Below are positions 26,573 through 34,364 of a DNA stretch of 64,000 nt, piece by piece. This DNA comes from Streptomyces halobius. Lineage in GTDB: Bacteria; Actinomycetota; Actinomycetes; Streptomycetales; Streptomycetaceae. Positions within the stretch are counted from its first letter, which is position 1; each line of letters opens with the position of its first letter. Both the position numbers and the translations under genes were made by a program. The notes below the pieces were generated by a model. The model saw nothing but the letters and a program-made list of their open reading frames with translations. It searched no databases and was not told where the DNA came from. The DNA lies in the NCBI RefSeq assembly GCF_023277745.1, contig NZ_CP086322.1:3286001-3350000 (forward strand). Direction: 5' to 3'.

Positions 26573-27343
26573 ATGACTGTTTCCGCCACCTGGAAAGTGG
26601 GTCGGCTCGCCGAGGCCAGCGGGCTGACCGTGCGCACGCTGCACCACTGGGACACCATCGGTCTGCTCAGCCCCTCCCGGCGCACTGCGGGCGGGCACCG
26701 GGAGTACACCGAGGACGATCTCGTCCGCTTGTATCAGGTGCTGCTGGCTCTGCGTGGTCTGGGGCTGAGCCTGGAGACCATCGCCGTCTGTCTGGACGCA
26801 GGATTCGACCCGCGACGCCTGGTGAGGGACCACTTGGCGGGCGTAGAGGCTTCCATCGCCGCTCTCGACGCCTTGCGGCAGCGGCTCCTGCGGCTTGGCG
26901 GCGAACTGGCGGCGGATCGGGCCCCGACGGCCGCGGAGTTGCTCGACGCGTTGCGGGCGATCGGCGGCACGAGTCCCGAGGGCGGGCACACGCTGCGCCG
27001 TCGCCTGGATGCCGGCCAGTTGGAGGTACTGGAGACCCGCGCCGCGGCCCTGGGGCCCGCGATGCATTACCTGTTGGAGATCGAACGGCCGGAGCTGTAC
27101 CGCAGGGCCGACCGGCTCCGTACGGCCGGGACTCCTCCCACCGATCCGAAGGTCCGGCGGCTGGTGGCTCGCATGGATGAGCTCAGCACGTCGTTCACCG
27201 GCGGCGACGCCGGTATCTCCGCCGGTGTGCGGAATGCCTGGCATGACGATCCGGCCGCCATGTCGGGAGAACCGGCCGCCCCGGCCGATGACTGGCGGGA
27301 GCTGTCCGACTACCTGGACCTCGCCCGCCGCAGCACAACCTGA
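26573..27343 (+). CDS. MerR-family transcription regulator with C-terminal sensor-like region
   Basis: 256 residues. The MerR winged helix is KVGRLAEASGLTVRTLHHWDTIGLLSPSRRTAGGHREY, followed by the dimerisation helix to about residue 115. The C-terminal part (120-256) is helical, with RRLVARMDELSTSFTGGDAGI, and resembles effector domains of TipAS-like regulators, but I cannot name the ligand. The ATG at 26573 is preferred over 26558 because the MerR-type promoter places the transcript start there. It probably activates its own promoter, and the small membrane gene 53 bases downstream may be part of the regulon. Confidence 0.85.
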   Translation: MTVSATWKVGRLAEASGLTVRTLHHWDTIGLLSPSRRTAGGHREYTEDDLVRLYQVLLALRGLGLSLETIAVCLDAGFDPRRLVRDHLAGVEASIAALDALRQRLLRLGGELAADRAPTAAELLDALRAIGGTSPEGGHTLRRRLDAGQLEVLETRAAALGPAMHYLLEIERPELYRRADRLRTAGTPPTDPKVRRLVARMDELSTSFTGGDAGISAGVRNAWHDDPAAMSGEPAAPADDWRELSDYLDLARRSTT

Positions 27344-27396
27344 CCGGCCTCCGCTGCTGCCAGCCCGTCATCCGCACCTTCCCAAGGAGCCCGGCC

Positions 27397-27612
27397 ATGG
27401 ACCGTCAAACCCGTATCCGTACCGCCCTGACCTCGACGTTCCCCACCCTCCTGACCGTTCCGCTCTGCTGCCTCCTGGCTGCGGTCGGCACGGTCCCGTG
27501 GGACATACTCCTCGCCCTGCCCCTCGCGCTCACCGTGCACGCCGTCATCAACTTCATCCGGCTGCGACCGAGGCTGTCAGCCGTCGACTCCGGCCGCTCG
27601 AACCCCCTGTGA
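27397..27612 (+). CDS. Small two-helix membrane protein
   Basis: 71 residues. Two hydrophobic segments: TFPTLLTVPLCCLLAAVGTV and WDILLALPLALTVHAVINF. The ATG has AAGGAG eight bases upstream. It follows the merR gene by 53 bases on the same strand, so it may be co-transcribed and induced with it. Family not recognised; a role in efflux or membrane stress would be a guess. Confidence 0.6.
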   Translation: MDRQTRIRTALTSTFPTLLTVPLCCLLAAVGTVPWDILLALPLALTVHAVINFIRLRPRLSAVDSGRSNPL

Positions 27613-27758
27613 CAACAGGCGCTGCCACAGCACGCGGCGTATCAAGGTGAACTGAACCGTCGCCTTGCCCTCGCAGGTGTGAGGGGGATGGGGGTGCACC
27701 GAGTTCAGGTGGTTACCCTCGTCCCTTCACTGACTTTGATTCGGAGGGGGAGCAGACT

Positions 27759-28535
27759 GTGCGTCATGCCGTCGTGACGTCTGAGGGCGACCAGATGCGG
27801 TGGGCGGAGCTGCCGGGGCAGGAACCTTCCCGCGTCTACGTGCATGGTCTGGGCGCCACGTCCCCCGCCTACTTCGCGGAGGTCGCGGTCCACCCGCTGC
27901 TGGCCGGCCGCCGTTCGCTGCTGATCGACCTGCTAGGTCACGGCATCAGCGACCGGCCGACCGGCTTCGACTACACCCTGGAATCGCACGCCGATGCCCT
28001 CGCGAAGACCCTGACCTCCGCAGGCGTCACCGGTGCGGAGCTGATCGCGCACAGCATGGGCGGCTCGGTGGCCATCGTCCTGGCCGCCCGGCACCCGCAC
28101 CTGGTCTCCCGCCTGGTCCTGGTTGACGCCAACCTCGACCCGATCCCGCACCGGCCCGGATCCGGCGGCAGCAGCGGCATCGCGGCCTATTCCGAGCGGG
28201 AGTTCCTGGCAGGCGGCTGGGAAGACGTCCGCGACCGGGTCGGCCCCCGCTGGTGGTCCACCACGCGCCTGGCCGGCCGCGAGGCCCTGCACCGCAGCGC
28301 GGTCCATCTCACCCGCGGCACCGTCCCCACCATGCGCGAACTCCTGCGGGACCTGAAAATTCCCCGCACCTACCTGCTGCCCGAAACCGACGGCCCGCTC
28401 CCCGGCGCCGACGCACTCGCCGCGGCGGGGGTGACCGTGGTCGCGATCCCGGACTGCGGGCACAACATCATGCTGGACAATCCAGACGCCTTCGCCCATG
28501 CCACCGCGGCCGCGCTTGCGGACCAGGGCCAGTAG
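27759..28535 (+). CDS. Alpha/beta hydrolase
   Basis: 258 residues. The canonical fold is visible: VYVHGLGATS (oxyanion strand-turn), the nucleophile elbow AHSMGGS with S99, an acid candidate before the end, and the catalytic His in PDCGHNIMLDNP. It probably hydrolyses an ester, amide or lactone; the substrate cannot be told. The GTG start follows GGAGGGGGAG. Stands alone between the merR pair and a convergent membrane gene. Confidence 0.88.
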   Translation: MRHAVVTSEGDQMRWAELPGQEPSRVYVHGLGATSPAYFAEVAVHPLLAGRRSLLIDLLGHGISDRPTGFDYTLESHADALAKTLTSAGVTGAELIAHSMGGSVAIVLAARHPHLVSRLVLVDANLDPIPHRPGSGGSSGIAAYSEREFLAGGWEDVRDRVGPRWWSTTRLAGREALHRSAVHLTRGTVPTMRELLRDLKIPRTYLLPETDGPLPGADALAAAGVTVVAIPDCGHNIMLDNPDAFAHATAAALADQGQ

Positions 28536-28558
28536 CGATGCGAGCACGCTTCATGTGA

Positions 28559-28587
28559 CTGGCCGTGGCGCATGGCGCCACGGCCAG
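28559..28587. terminator. Perfect 13-bp hairpin after the hydrolase gene
   Basis: Arms CTGGCCGTGGCGC (28559-28571) and GCGCCACGGCCAG (28575-28587) with a 3-base loop, 24 bases after the hydrolase stop and in a convergent spacer; followed by CCTCTT. Likely bidirectional terminator. Confidence 0.8.
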
Positions 28588-28764
28588 GGCCTCTTACTCG
28601 TCTGATGTGTCCGCAGGGCGTACTGGCCCACTTCTGCTCGGAGTGGAGCAGCGCGGGGACGGCGTCCGGCGGTCCGAAGGGGGCCGACGACAGTCGCGGC
28701 ACGGCACGGCTTCCGAACCCGCCAGCGCGCCAAGACGAGCAGGATCCTCACAAAGCCCCACCAG

Positions 28765-29118
28765 CTAGGCGAAGTCGATGGCGGCCAGCGCAGGGCCGGC
28801 GAACGCCAGCGCGTACTGCAGCCTGACGACCCTGCTCCGCGCTGCATGGCTCACCACAGCGCTGGGCAGGCAAAGCGCCAGCACTCCCGCGACTGCGGAC
28901 AGGCCCATCGACCACAGAGCCACGCCCACCAGGGGTCCGCTTGCCCCGTCTCCGCTGTACGCCTGATTGAGGACGATGATGAGGAACGCCCCGTAGGCAA
29001 AGGCGAGCAGCAACAGGCCGATACCGGCGAACACGCGCACTGCCGGCGTGGACTGCGCGAACGGGTCAGTCGCCGCCGCAGCGGGGGCGATGGTGGACTT
29101 CGGGTCGGGTGCGGTCAT
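28765..29118 (-). CDS. Small membrane protein of unknown function
   Basis: 117 residues with three hydrophobic helices: VFAGIGLLLLAFAYGAFLII, VGVALWSMGLSAVAGVLALCL and LQYALAFAGPALAAIDF. A polar Ala/Pro-rich N terminus precedes them. The ATG at 29118 is favoured over 29127 because AGGATGG then sits at a suitable distance. Divergent from the M4 protease gene across a 500-base spacer. No family recognised. Confidence 0.6.
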   Translation of the reverse strand: MTAPDPKSTIAPAAAATDPFAQSTPAVRVFAGIGLLLLAFAYGAFLIIVLNQAYSGDGASGPLVGVALWSMGLSAVAGVLALCLPSAVVSHAARSRVVRLQYALAFAGPALAAIDFA

Positions 29119-29627
29119 GAGCACCATCCTCGCTCAGGCGCGCCGCCCGGCCATCGTGGCGCATACTCATGAGCTGAGAGAGCACGTACTCAGAGGTCCC
29201 CGGCTGATAGGGCTCTTTGAATTTCCCCACCCCTTGTCAGAAGTGGGACAGACCTGCTCGCTGTGGTTCCCCAACCCGTGCCACGCTGGCCTGCGGCCGG
29301 CCGCCACGGCGGAGGGGCCGGCCGATAGCCATTCGCACATCTCGCGGCGGCCGAGCAACCATCCGCCCCCGATCGACTCTCTCCCCCCAAGAGCACCACG
29401 AGCACAACGCCCATCGAGAAACACAGTTGGTCACCCGCCGACTACCCAAGGCCGATCAATTATCACGTTTTGATTCAACAGGACACAAAAACGGACTTAC
29501 GTCTTTACATGCCCATGTCAGGCTACGCAGGGTTTGCGCGGGGTCGCCCGACCCCCGCGGTGCGCAACGGCACCGCGCGTACGGGCGGTTGGGGAACCGG
29601 CCGCCCATGTGCTCAAAGGACCCGAAC
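29119..29627. other. Divergent spacer before the first M4 protease, with one arm of an 18-bp direct repeat
   Basis: 509 bases without a supported gene. An unusually AT-rich patch at 29452-29515 (TCAATTATCACGTTTTG and following) probably holds the protease promoter. CCACGGCGGAGGGGCCGG at 29304-29321 recurs exactly at 31453-31470, beyond the protease gene. Confidence 0.5.
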
Positions 29628-31418
29628 ATGCGTAGACCCCACATACGCAACCTGGCGATAGCCGTCGCGGTGACCACCGCCGCGACGCTCACCGCAGGCA
29701 TGGCAGGCACCGCCACCGCGGCCCCTTCGGCCACTGCCGCCTCAACTCCCGACTCCTCCCCCACACATGCATCGATCGTGGACGCGGCCCGCGCCGCCGC
29801 GTACACCCACTCCTCCGCCACCGGCGTCGGCAAGAACGACACCCTCAAGGCCACCGATGTACTGGTCGACCCGGACGGCGAACAGCACGTCCGTTTCCTA
29901 CGCACCCATCGCGGCCTGCCGGTCCTCGGCGGTGACCTCGTCATCCACCTGGACGCCAAGTCGGCCTATGAGGACGTCACCAGGGCGGCCGGGAAGCCGA
30001 TCGAGGTGCGGTCCCTCCGCACGAAGTTGTCGGCCGGGCAGGCCCAGGAGAAGGCCGCGGCCGCGGCGCAGGGCAAGGCCGGTGAGGCCCAGCTGGTCGT
30101 GGACGCCCATGCCGGTCGGACCGCGCTGGCCTACCAGGTGCGGGTGACCGACAGCCGCACCGACGAGACCGGCGGCGTCCGTACGGTCGTCATCGACGCC
30201 GCTACCGGCACCGTCCTCAGCGACATCCCGGCCAACGACGCGTTCCTGTCGCCCGCCGTCAAGGACAAGCTCCGCGAGCGGGGCGAGCGGCTCAGCCCCG
30301 CGACCGGACTGGCCGCCAACGCCCCGGCCGCCGCGGGCAAGCCCGGCCAGGGCTCCGCGGACCCGGCCGACGGCACCGGCCGGTCCCTCTTCTCCGGCAC
30401 CGTCCCGCTCTCCACGACCCGGACCGCGCAGAACTCCTTCACCCTCAAGGACGCCACCCGCGGCGACACCGAAACGCGGGACGCGGACGGCGAGAAGCCG
30501 GCGAACTTCACCGACGGCAAGGCCTTCACCAGCAGCGACAACCGCTGGGGCGATGGCACGACGAACGACCGCAGCACCGCCGCGGTGGACGCCCAGTACG
30601 GCATCACCAGCACCCTCGACTTCTACGAGAAGACGTTCGGGCGCGACGGCATCAAGAACGAAGGCGAGGGCGCGCACGCCCTGGTCCACTACGGCAAGAA
30701 CGTCGGCAACGCCTTCTGGTCCTCCAGCTGCGGCTGCATGCTCTACGGAGACGGTGACGGCAAGACGTTCACCAAGCCGCTGGTCGTCCTGGACGTCACC
30801 GCCCATGAGCTCACCCACGGCGTCGTGGCCGCGACCGCCCGCCTCAAACCCACCCGGGTGGACGAGGAGGGGCACTACTTCGGCGAGCCCGGCGCCCTGA
30901 ACGAGTCGCTGGCGGACATCTTCGGCAGCTCGGCGGAGTTCGCGACCAACAACCCCGAGAACCCGCCGAACTACCTGATGGGCGAGAAGCTCGGCCTCAA
31001 GCAGAAGTTCCTGCGGCGGCTGGACAAGCCCTCCCTCGACACGCTTGGGGACACCGTCGACTACTGGTCGGAGAAGACGAACGACACCGAGGTGCACGCC
31101 GCCTCCGGTGTCTCCTCGCACGCCTTCTACCTCCTCGCCGAGGGCAGCGGGAAGAAGACGATCGGCGGCGTCGAGTACGACTCCCCCACGTATGACGGCT
31201 CCAAGGTGACCGGCATCGGACGGGACAAGGCCGCGAAGATCTACTACCAGGCGCTGACCCGGTACATGGTCCCCACGACCGACTTCCACGACGCCCGGAC
31301 CGCGACCCTGAAGGCCGCCGCGGACCTCTACGGCGACACCAGCACCGAGTACGAGACGGTGGACGCGTCCTGGGCCGCTGTGAACGTCACGGAAGCCAAC
31401 ACGCCCACCAAGCGCTGA
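29628..31418 (+). CDS. Secreted M4 (thermolysin-like) zinc metalloprotease
   Basis: 596 residues. Signal peptide (RNLAIAVAVTTAATLTAGMA, cleavage near ATAAPS), FTP/PepSY-type propeptide (LPVLGGDLVIHLD), then the M4 catalytic domain. The zinc motif is H393-E394 in TAHELTHGV, the third ligand is the Glu of LNESLADIFG, and the C-terminal M4 subdomain has GVSSHAFYLLAEGSG. A thermolysin-fold neutral protease exported for peptide nutrition. The ATG at 29628 follows AAAGGA. It lacks the P domain of its paralogue at 52042 and is clearly more diverged from the 52042/54363 pair. A hairpin terminates it. Confidence 0.95.
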   Translation: MRRPHIRNLAIAVAVTTAATLTAGMAGTATAAPSATAASTPDSSPTHASIVDAARAAAYTHSSATGVGKNDTLKATDVLVDPDGEQHVRFLRTHRGLPVLGGDLVIHLDAKSAYEDVTRAAGKPIEVRSLRTKLSAGQAQEKAAAAAQGKAGEAQLVVDAHAGRTALAYQVRVTDSRTDETGGVRTVVIDAATGTVLSDIPANDAFLSPAVKDKLRERGERLSPATGLAANAPAAAGKPGQGSADPADGTGRSLFSGTVPLSTTRTAQNSFTLKDATRGDTETRDADGEKPANFTDGKAFTSSDNRWGDGTTNDRSTAAVDAQYGITSTLDFYEKTFGRDGIKNEGEGAHALVHYGKNVGNAFWSSSCGCMLYGDGDGKTFTKPLVVLDVTAHELTHGVVAATARLKPTRVDEEGHYFGEPGALNESLADIFGSSAEFATNNPENPPNYLMGEKLGLKQKFLRRLDKPSLDTLGDTVDYWSEKTNDTEVHAASGVSSHAFYLLAEGSGKKTIGGVEYDSPTYDGSKVTGIGRDKAAKIYYQALTRYMVPTTDFHDARTATLKAAADLYGDTSTEYETVDASWAAVNVTEANTPTKR

Positions 31419-31425
31419 ACCGGCC

Positions 31426-31454
31426 GGTGCCCTCCGCTGCGAGCGGGGGGCACC
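31426..31454 (+). terminator. Hairpin after the first M4 protease
   Basis: Arms GGTGCCCTCCGCT (31426-31438) and AGCGGGGGGCACC (31442-31454), 13 pairs with one wobble and a 3-base loop, seven bases after the stop. Confidence 0.75.
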
Positions 31455-31470
31455 ACGGCGGAGGGGCCGG

Positions 31471-31797
31471 GTGCAGATCCAGTCGGCGGGCGCGACGCCG
31501 TCCCGGACGGCGTGTCCTTCGCGTTCTTCCCGGTGGCGATTCGTGTTCTTCCTGGTGACGATCTGCGTGGCGAAGAGCCTGGTGGGGATCCCGGTCCTGC
31601 TCTTGCTGTCGGCGGTCGTCGGGGGCAGGGACGCGATGTTCTTGCCCCGCAGAAGACGGAAACGGAAGGCGAAGAGTGCTGAATCGGGTACTGACCAGCC
31701 AGGTCCTGTCGTGGCGGGATGGCGAGCGCGGGGCCGGGGGCGCCGCCCCGGTCGTTACCTGAATCTTTCATACGGACAGGCTACGAGTGACCACTGA
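31471..31797 (+). CDS. Doubtful small membrane protein
   Basis: A 108-residue frame with a GTG start and GGAGGGG four bases upstream. It has one convincing hydrophobic segment (RFVFFLVTICVAKSLVGIPVL) followed by a strongly basic tail (RRRRKRKAKSAE). The first half has coding-like third positions, the second half does not. It begins directly after the downstream copy of the 18-bp repeat. It may be chance; nothing else is supported between 31455 and 31834. Confidence 0.25.
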   Translation: MQIQSAGATPSRTACPSRSSRWRFVFFLVTICVAKSLVGIPVLLLLSAVVGGRDAMFLPRRRRKRKAKSAESGTDQPGPVVAGWRARGRGRRPGRYLNLSYGQATSDH

Positions 31798-31834
31798 CAG
31801 ACACCGCCGTCACCGCCCGCGCCCGCACCCGCGC

Positions 31835-32314
31835 CTACTTACCGATCTCCCAGGCGAAGGGCGGGAGTTCGCGGGCCCGGGAGTAGATGTCCAGAGCGTG
31901 GCGCGCCAGGACGAACGGGTGGACGCGGGCGCCTTCCAGGCCGGCCAGCAGCCGGGCGCAGTGGTGGATACAGCCGGCCACCTCCGCGCCGTTGCGGTCG
32001 ATGATGGTGGCGTCGTCGTACGACCCCTCGCACGGGGTCGGGTCCTCGGCCGCGGCGGCCGCGCAGCGACCCTGTGGCGAGTGGCTTGCCGGGCGGTCGA
32101 GCGGTCGTCCCATGGTGCCGTCCCCCAGGTGTATGTACGGAGTGTCCGTGCCGTTGTGACTGTTGCTGCTTTGGCTGTTGCTGGTGTTGGTGGGCTGTTG
32201 TTGCTGGTGTTGCTGTGGTGGCGGATGTTGGTGTTGGTGGCGTTGCCGCCGCGTGTTCGGTGGCGACGGCGCTGGCCGGTGTTCGCTCCCCGGGTCGGTA
32301 CCGGCACTGAGCAC
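31835..32314 (-). CDS. Protein with Gln/His/Asn-rich N terminus and conserved C-terminal segment
   Basis: 159 residues from a GTG start. Residues about 20-60 are low complexity, made of His, Gln, Asn, Pro, Thr and Ser (HQHQHPPPQQHQQQQ, NTSNSQSSNSHN), and are encoded by a less GC-rich stretch. Residues about 90-159 look like a genuine conserved domain (DDATIIDRNGAEVAGCIHHC, RLLAGLEGARVHPF, LPPFAWEIGK) of a small Streptomyces family I recall without assigned function. The true start could be nearer the domain, for example the ATG at 32111. No signal peptide or membrane helix. Confidence 0.6.
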   Translation of the reverse strand: MLSAGTDPGSEHRPAPSPPNTRRQRHQHQHPPPQQHQQQQPTNTSNSQSSNSHNGTDTPYIHLGDGTMGRPLDRPASHSPQGRCAAAAAEDPTPCEGSYDDATIIDRNGAEVAGCIHHCARLLAGLEGARVHPFVLARHALDIYSRARELPPFAWEIGK

Positions 32315-32428
32315 AGTGCTACTGCACGGAGACCCCGTCCATGCCGGTTTAGGAAAGATCTGGGTAAATTGCCCCTGATTTGTGGTATGTGAGCCCTGAA
32401 CATATGCCGCAGATGTCCGCGAGGTACG

Positions 32429-33154
32429 TCAATCCGCTTGCTTGGCAGGCGACTTGGGCGGTAGAGGCGTGCCCCGGTGGTGGAGGGCGAAGGGTTCGGC
32501 GAGGAATGCCAGGGCCAGAAAGGTGAGGCCCAGAAGCCAGCCCGCCAGGACGTCGCCCGGCCAGTGCACCCCCAGGAGGACGCGGGTGGCGCCGACGCCG
32601 ATGGCCCAGAGGGCGAGCACCGTGCACCACGTGCGGGCGACGCCGGGGCGGGCGTGGTGGCGGATGCCCCAGGCCAGGATGCCGGCCGCCAGCACGGCGG
32701 TGGTGGCGTGGCCCGAGGGCCAGGCGTGGCCGGTGGCGCTCACGGCCCAGTCGGTGACCGTCGGGCGCGGCCGGGCGAGCAGTCCCATCAGGCCGTAACG
32801 GACCGCCTGACCGACCGCCAGTACGGCCACGGCGCAGGCCACCGCGCGGATCCTGCCGAGCACCCGCGCACCGGCCAACAGCCCCGCGAGCGCCGCCATC
32901 AGGTACGGAACGGGGCCGGTGCCGGTCGCGGTGAGCGCGCGGGCCAGGGAGCGCAGCGGCTCCCCCACATACGCCGTGGACCATTCATGGGCGGACCGTT
33001 CGGGCGGGAGCGGGGCTCCATGTCGTACGGCCATGAGGAGGGTCGCAGCGGTGAAGAGCGCCGCGAAGAGCACTGCGAAGAGCGCTGGGCAGACCACCGC
33101 CGGCGGGACTCGCGCCCGCACCGTCGGCCCTCGATCCCGCCCTGGCATGGTCAC
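32429..33154 (-). CDS. PAP2-family membrane phosphatase (second of pair)
   Basis: 241 residues from the GTG at 33154, which overlaps the stop of the upstream PAP2 gene (GTGA); an ATG six bases later is the alternative. Six hydrophobic helices. The phosphatase motifs are LARPRP, WPSGHATT and TRVLLGVHWPGD, with catalytic His residues in motifs 2 and 3. Likely acts on undecaprenyl or other lipid phosphates at the outer membrane face. Forms a translationally coupled pair with the gene at 33151. Confidence 0.85.
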   Translation of the reverse strand: MTMPGRDRGPTVRARVPPAVVCPALFAVLFAALFTAATLLMAVRHGAPLPPERSAHEWSTAYVGEPLRSLARALTATGTGPVPYLMAALAGLLAGARVLGRIRAVACAVAVLAVGQAVRYGLMGLLARPRPTVTDWAVSATGHAWPSGHATTAVLAAGILAWGIRHHARPGVARTWCTVLALWAIGVGATRVLLGVHWPGDVLAGWLLGLTFLALAFLAEPFALHHRGTPLPPKSPAKQAD

Positions 33155-33813
33155 CGCGCGGCCACCAGGGGGCGCAGCCGAGTGGTGCGGAGACGGTCGA
33201 CGGCCGGGGCGGCGCGGCGGGCGAGGGCGGCCAGCGGCCAGGCGACGAGGCCGCCGACGGCCAGGCCGACGGCGACATCGTGCGGATAGTGAGCGCCGAC
33301 CCAGACGCGCGAGGCCGCCATCAGGAGCGCGGCCGGCACGGCGATCCGGGCGAGCCGGCGACGGCACAGCACGATGGCGACCGCGGCGGCGGCCGCCATC
33401 GCGGAGTGGTTGCTGGGGAACGACCAGTCACCGGGCGCCGGACACGCCACGACGGTGACCGTGGGGAGCGTCCGGCAGGGCCGCTGCTCGCCGACGAGGC
33501 TCTTGATCGCGTCGTTCGCGAGGAAGGTGACCAGTACGACGACAGGGGTGGCCAGGGCCATCGCCATACGGGCGGAGTCGGCACGCCGGGCCCGCCACCA
33601 GGCGGCCAGCAGCAGGACCGCGAAGAGGCCCAGCCCATAGTCGGTCCAGTAGGAGACGAGGGTGTTGACGGCATCCGGGGCGCGGTGCGCCAGATCGGTG
33701 GTCCGGGTGTAGAGGTCATCGTCGATCGAGGCGCCGGCCACGGGGTGGGACGGCGGCCCGCCTAAGGCCTGCACGAGGGCTGTCACCCGCGGATTCGTGG
33801 CGGCTCCGGCCAT
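33151..33813 (-). CDS. PAP2-family membrane phosphatase (first of pair)
   Basis: 220 residues from the ATG at 33813, chosen because GAAGGGG lies nine bases upstream. Motifs are KSLVGEQRPC (KX6RP type), FPSNHSAM and SRVWVGAHYPHDV. In motif 2 Asn replaces the usual Gly (SNH), as in BcrC-like undecaprenyl pyrophosphate phosphatases, which suggests a role in recycling the cell-wall lipid carrier. Multi-helix membrane protein. Confidence 0.85.
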   Translation of the reverse strand: MAGAATNPRVTALVQALGGPPSHPVAGASIDDDLYTRTTDLAHRAPDAVNTLVSYWTDYGLGLFAVLLLAAWWRARRADSARMAMALATPVVVLVTFLANDAIKSLVGEQRPCRTLPTVTVVACPAPGDWSFPSNHSAMAAAAAVAIVLCRRRLARIAVPAALLMAASRVWVGAHYPHDVAVGLAVGGLVAWPLAALARRAAPAVDRLRTTRLRPLVAAR

Positions 33814-33874
33814 GTCGGTGGTCCCCTTCACAATGGCTTTCGGGTCTGCCGCCCGCCGGCCGACCGCCCGGGTC

Positions 33875-33951
33875 GACCGCGGTCACGCAGACCCGACCGT
33901 GGTCACGTGGACCGACCACGGTCCCGTAGGCCGACCACAGTCATGTAGATG
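33875..33951. repeat. Four tandem 19-20 bp repeats
   Basis: Units begin at 33875 (GACCGCGGTCACGCAGACC), 33895 (GACCGTGGTCACGTGGACC), 33914 (GACCACGGTCCCGTAGGCC) and 33933 (GACCACAGTCATGTAGATG). The copies are imperfect and co-oriented, and the first five bases pair with GGTC inside each unit. The array lies 60-140 bases upstream of the PAP2 pair, where iterated operators would sit. Confidence 0.7.
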
Positions 33952-34136
33952 GTCTCCGGAACGGTGGACGACGAAGAGGTGACGGGCGTTCATGTCGCGG
34001 ACACCACCCGTCCGGCGGCGCCCCGCCGGCGAGACCGCGGCGCCAGACTCTCCCCGCCGCACCCGCGCTCAACCCTCAACAAACCGCTGACGTACGGAAC
34101 TTGGCTGCCGCAATCTGGCGTCTGAGGCCGTGAACA

Positions 34137-34309
34137 TGCTGAACTGCTGAACTGCTGGACGCAGATGACGGATGCGGATGACGGATACGGATGACGCTCC
34201 GAGCGGCGCTTCGAACGACGTCTTGAACGGTGTCGTGAAGGCGTCTCGAACGGCGCAGACGTCTCGAACGGCGCGATGGAACGACCACTGATCGTGGAAC
34301 GACCACTGA
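34137..34309. repeat. Cascade of short tandem repeats upstream of the GH25 gene
   Basis: Four different arrays follow one another: CTGAACTG units of period 9 (34137-34158), GATGACG units of period 13 (34164-34196), GTCTCGAACGGCGC of period 19 (34242 and 34261), and TGGAACGACCACTGA of period 18 (34277 and 34295). No reading frame uses them. Confidence 0.7.
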
Positions 34310-34364
34310 ATCGACGCGCTGAATGGCGCTTCGCAACGGCAGGTCCGAACGGCGGGAGGCCCTC

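Larger units (their letters stand above)
33814..34364. other. Repeat-rich divergent spacer between PAP2 pair and GH25 gene
   Basis: 551 bases with no credible gene. It contains two repeat blocks described separately (33875-33951 and 34137-34309); 34101-34330 is less GC-rich than its surroundings. Confidence 0.6.

Noticed and set aside
29304..31470. 18-bp repeats as attachment sites of an integrated element
   Set aside because: No integrase, excisionase, tRNA or transposase gene lies between or near them; kept only as a repeat observation.
32074..32310. Cys/Trp-rich plus-strand frame opposite the Gln/His-rich gene
   Set aside because: It is the complement of the CAC/CAA repeat stretch; the CCW pattern is a by-product of that low-complexity DNA.
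33875..33951. Possible CRISPR-like array
   Set aside because: Units are contiguous and imperfect with no unique spacers, and no cas genes are present. The same applies to 34137-34309 and 47556-47662.
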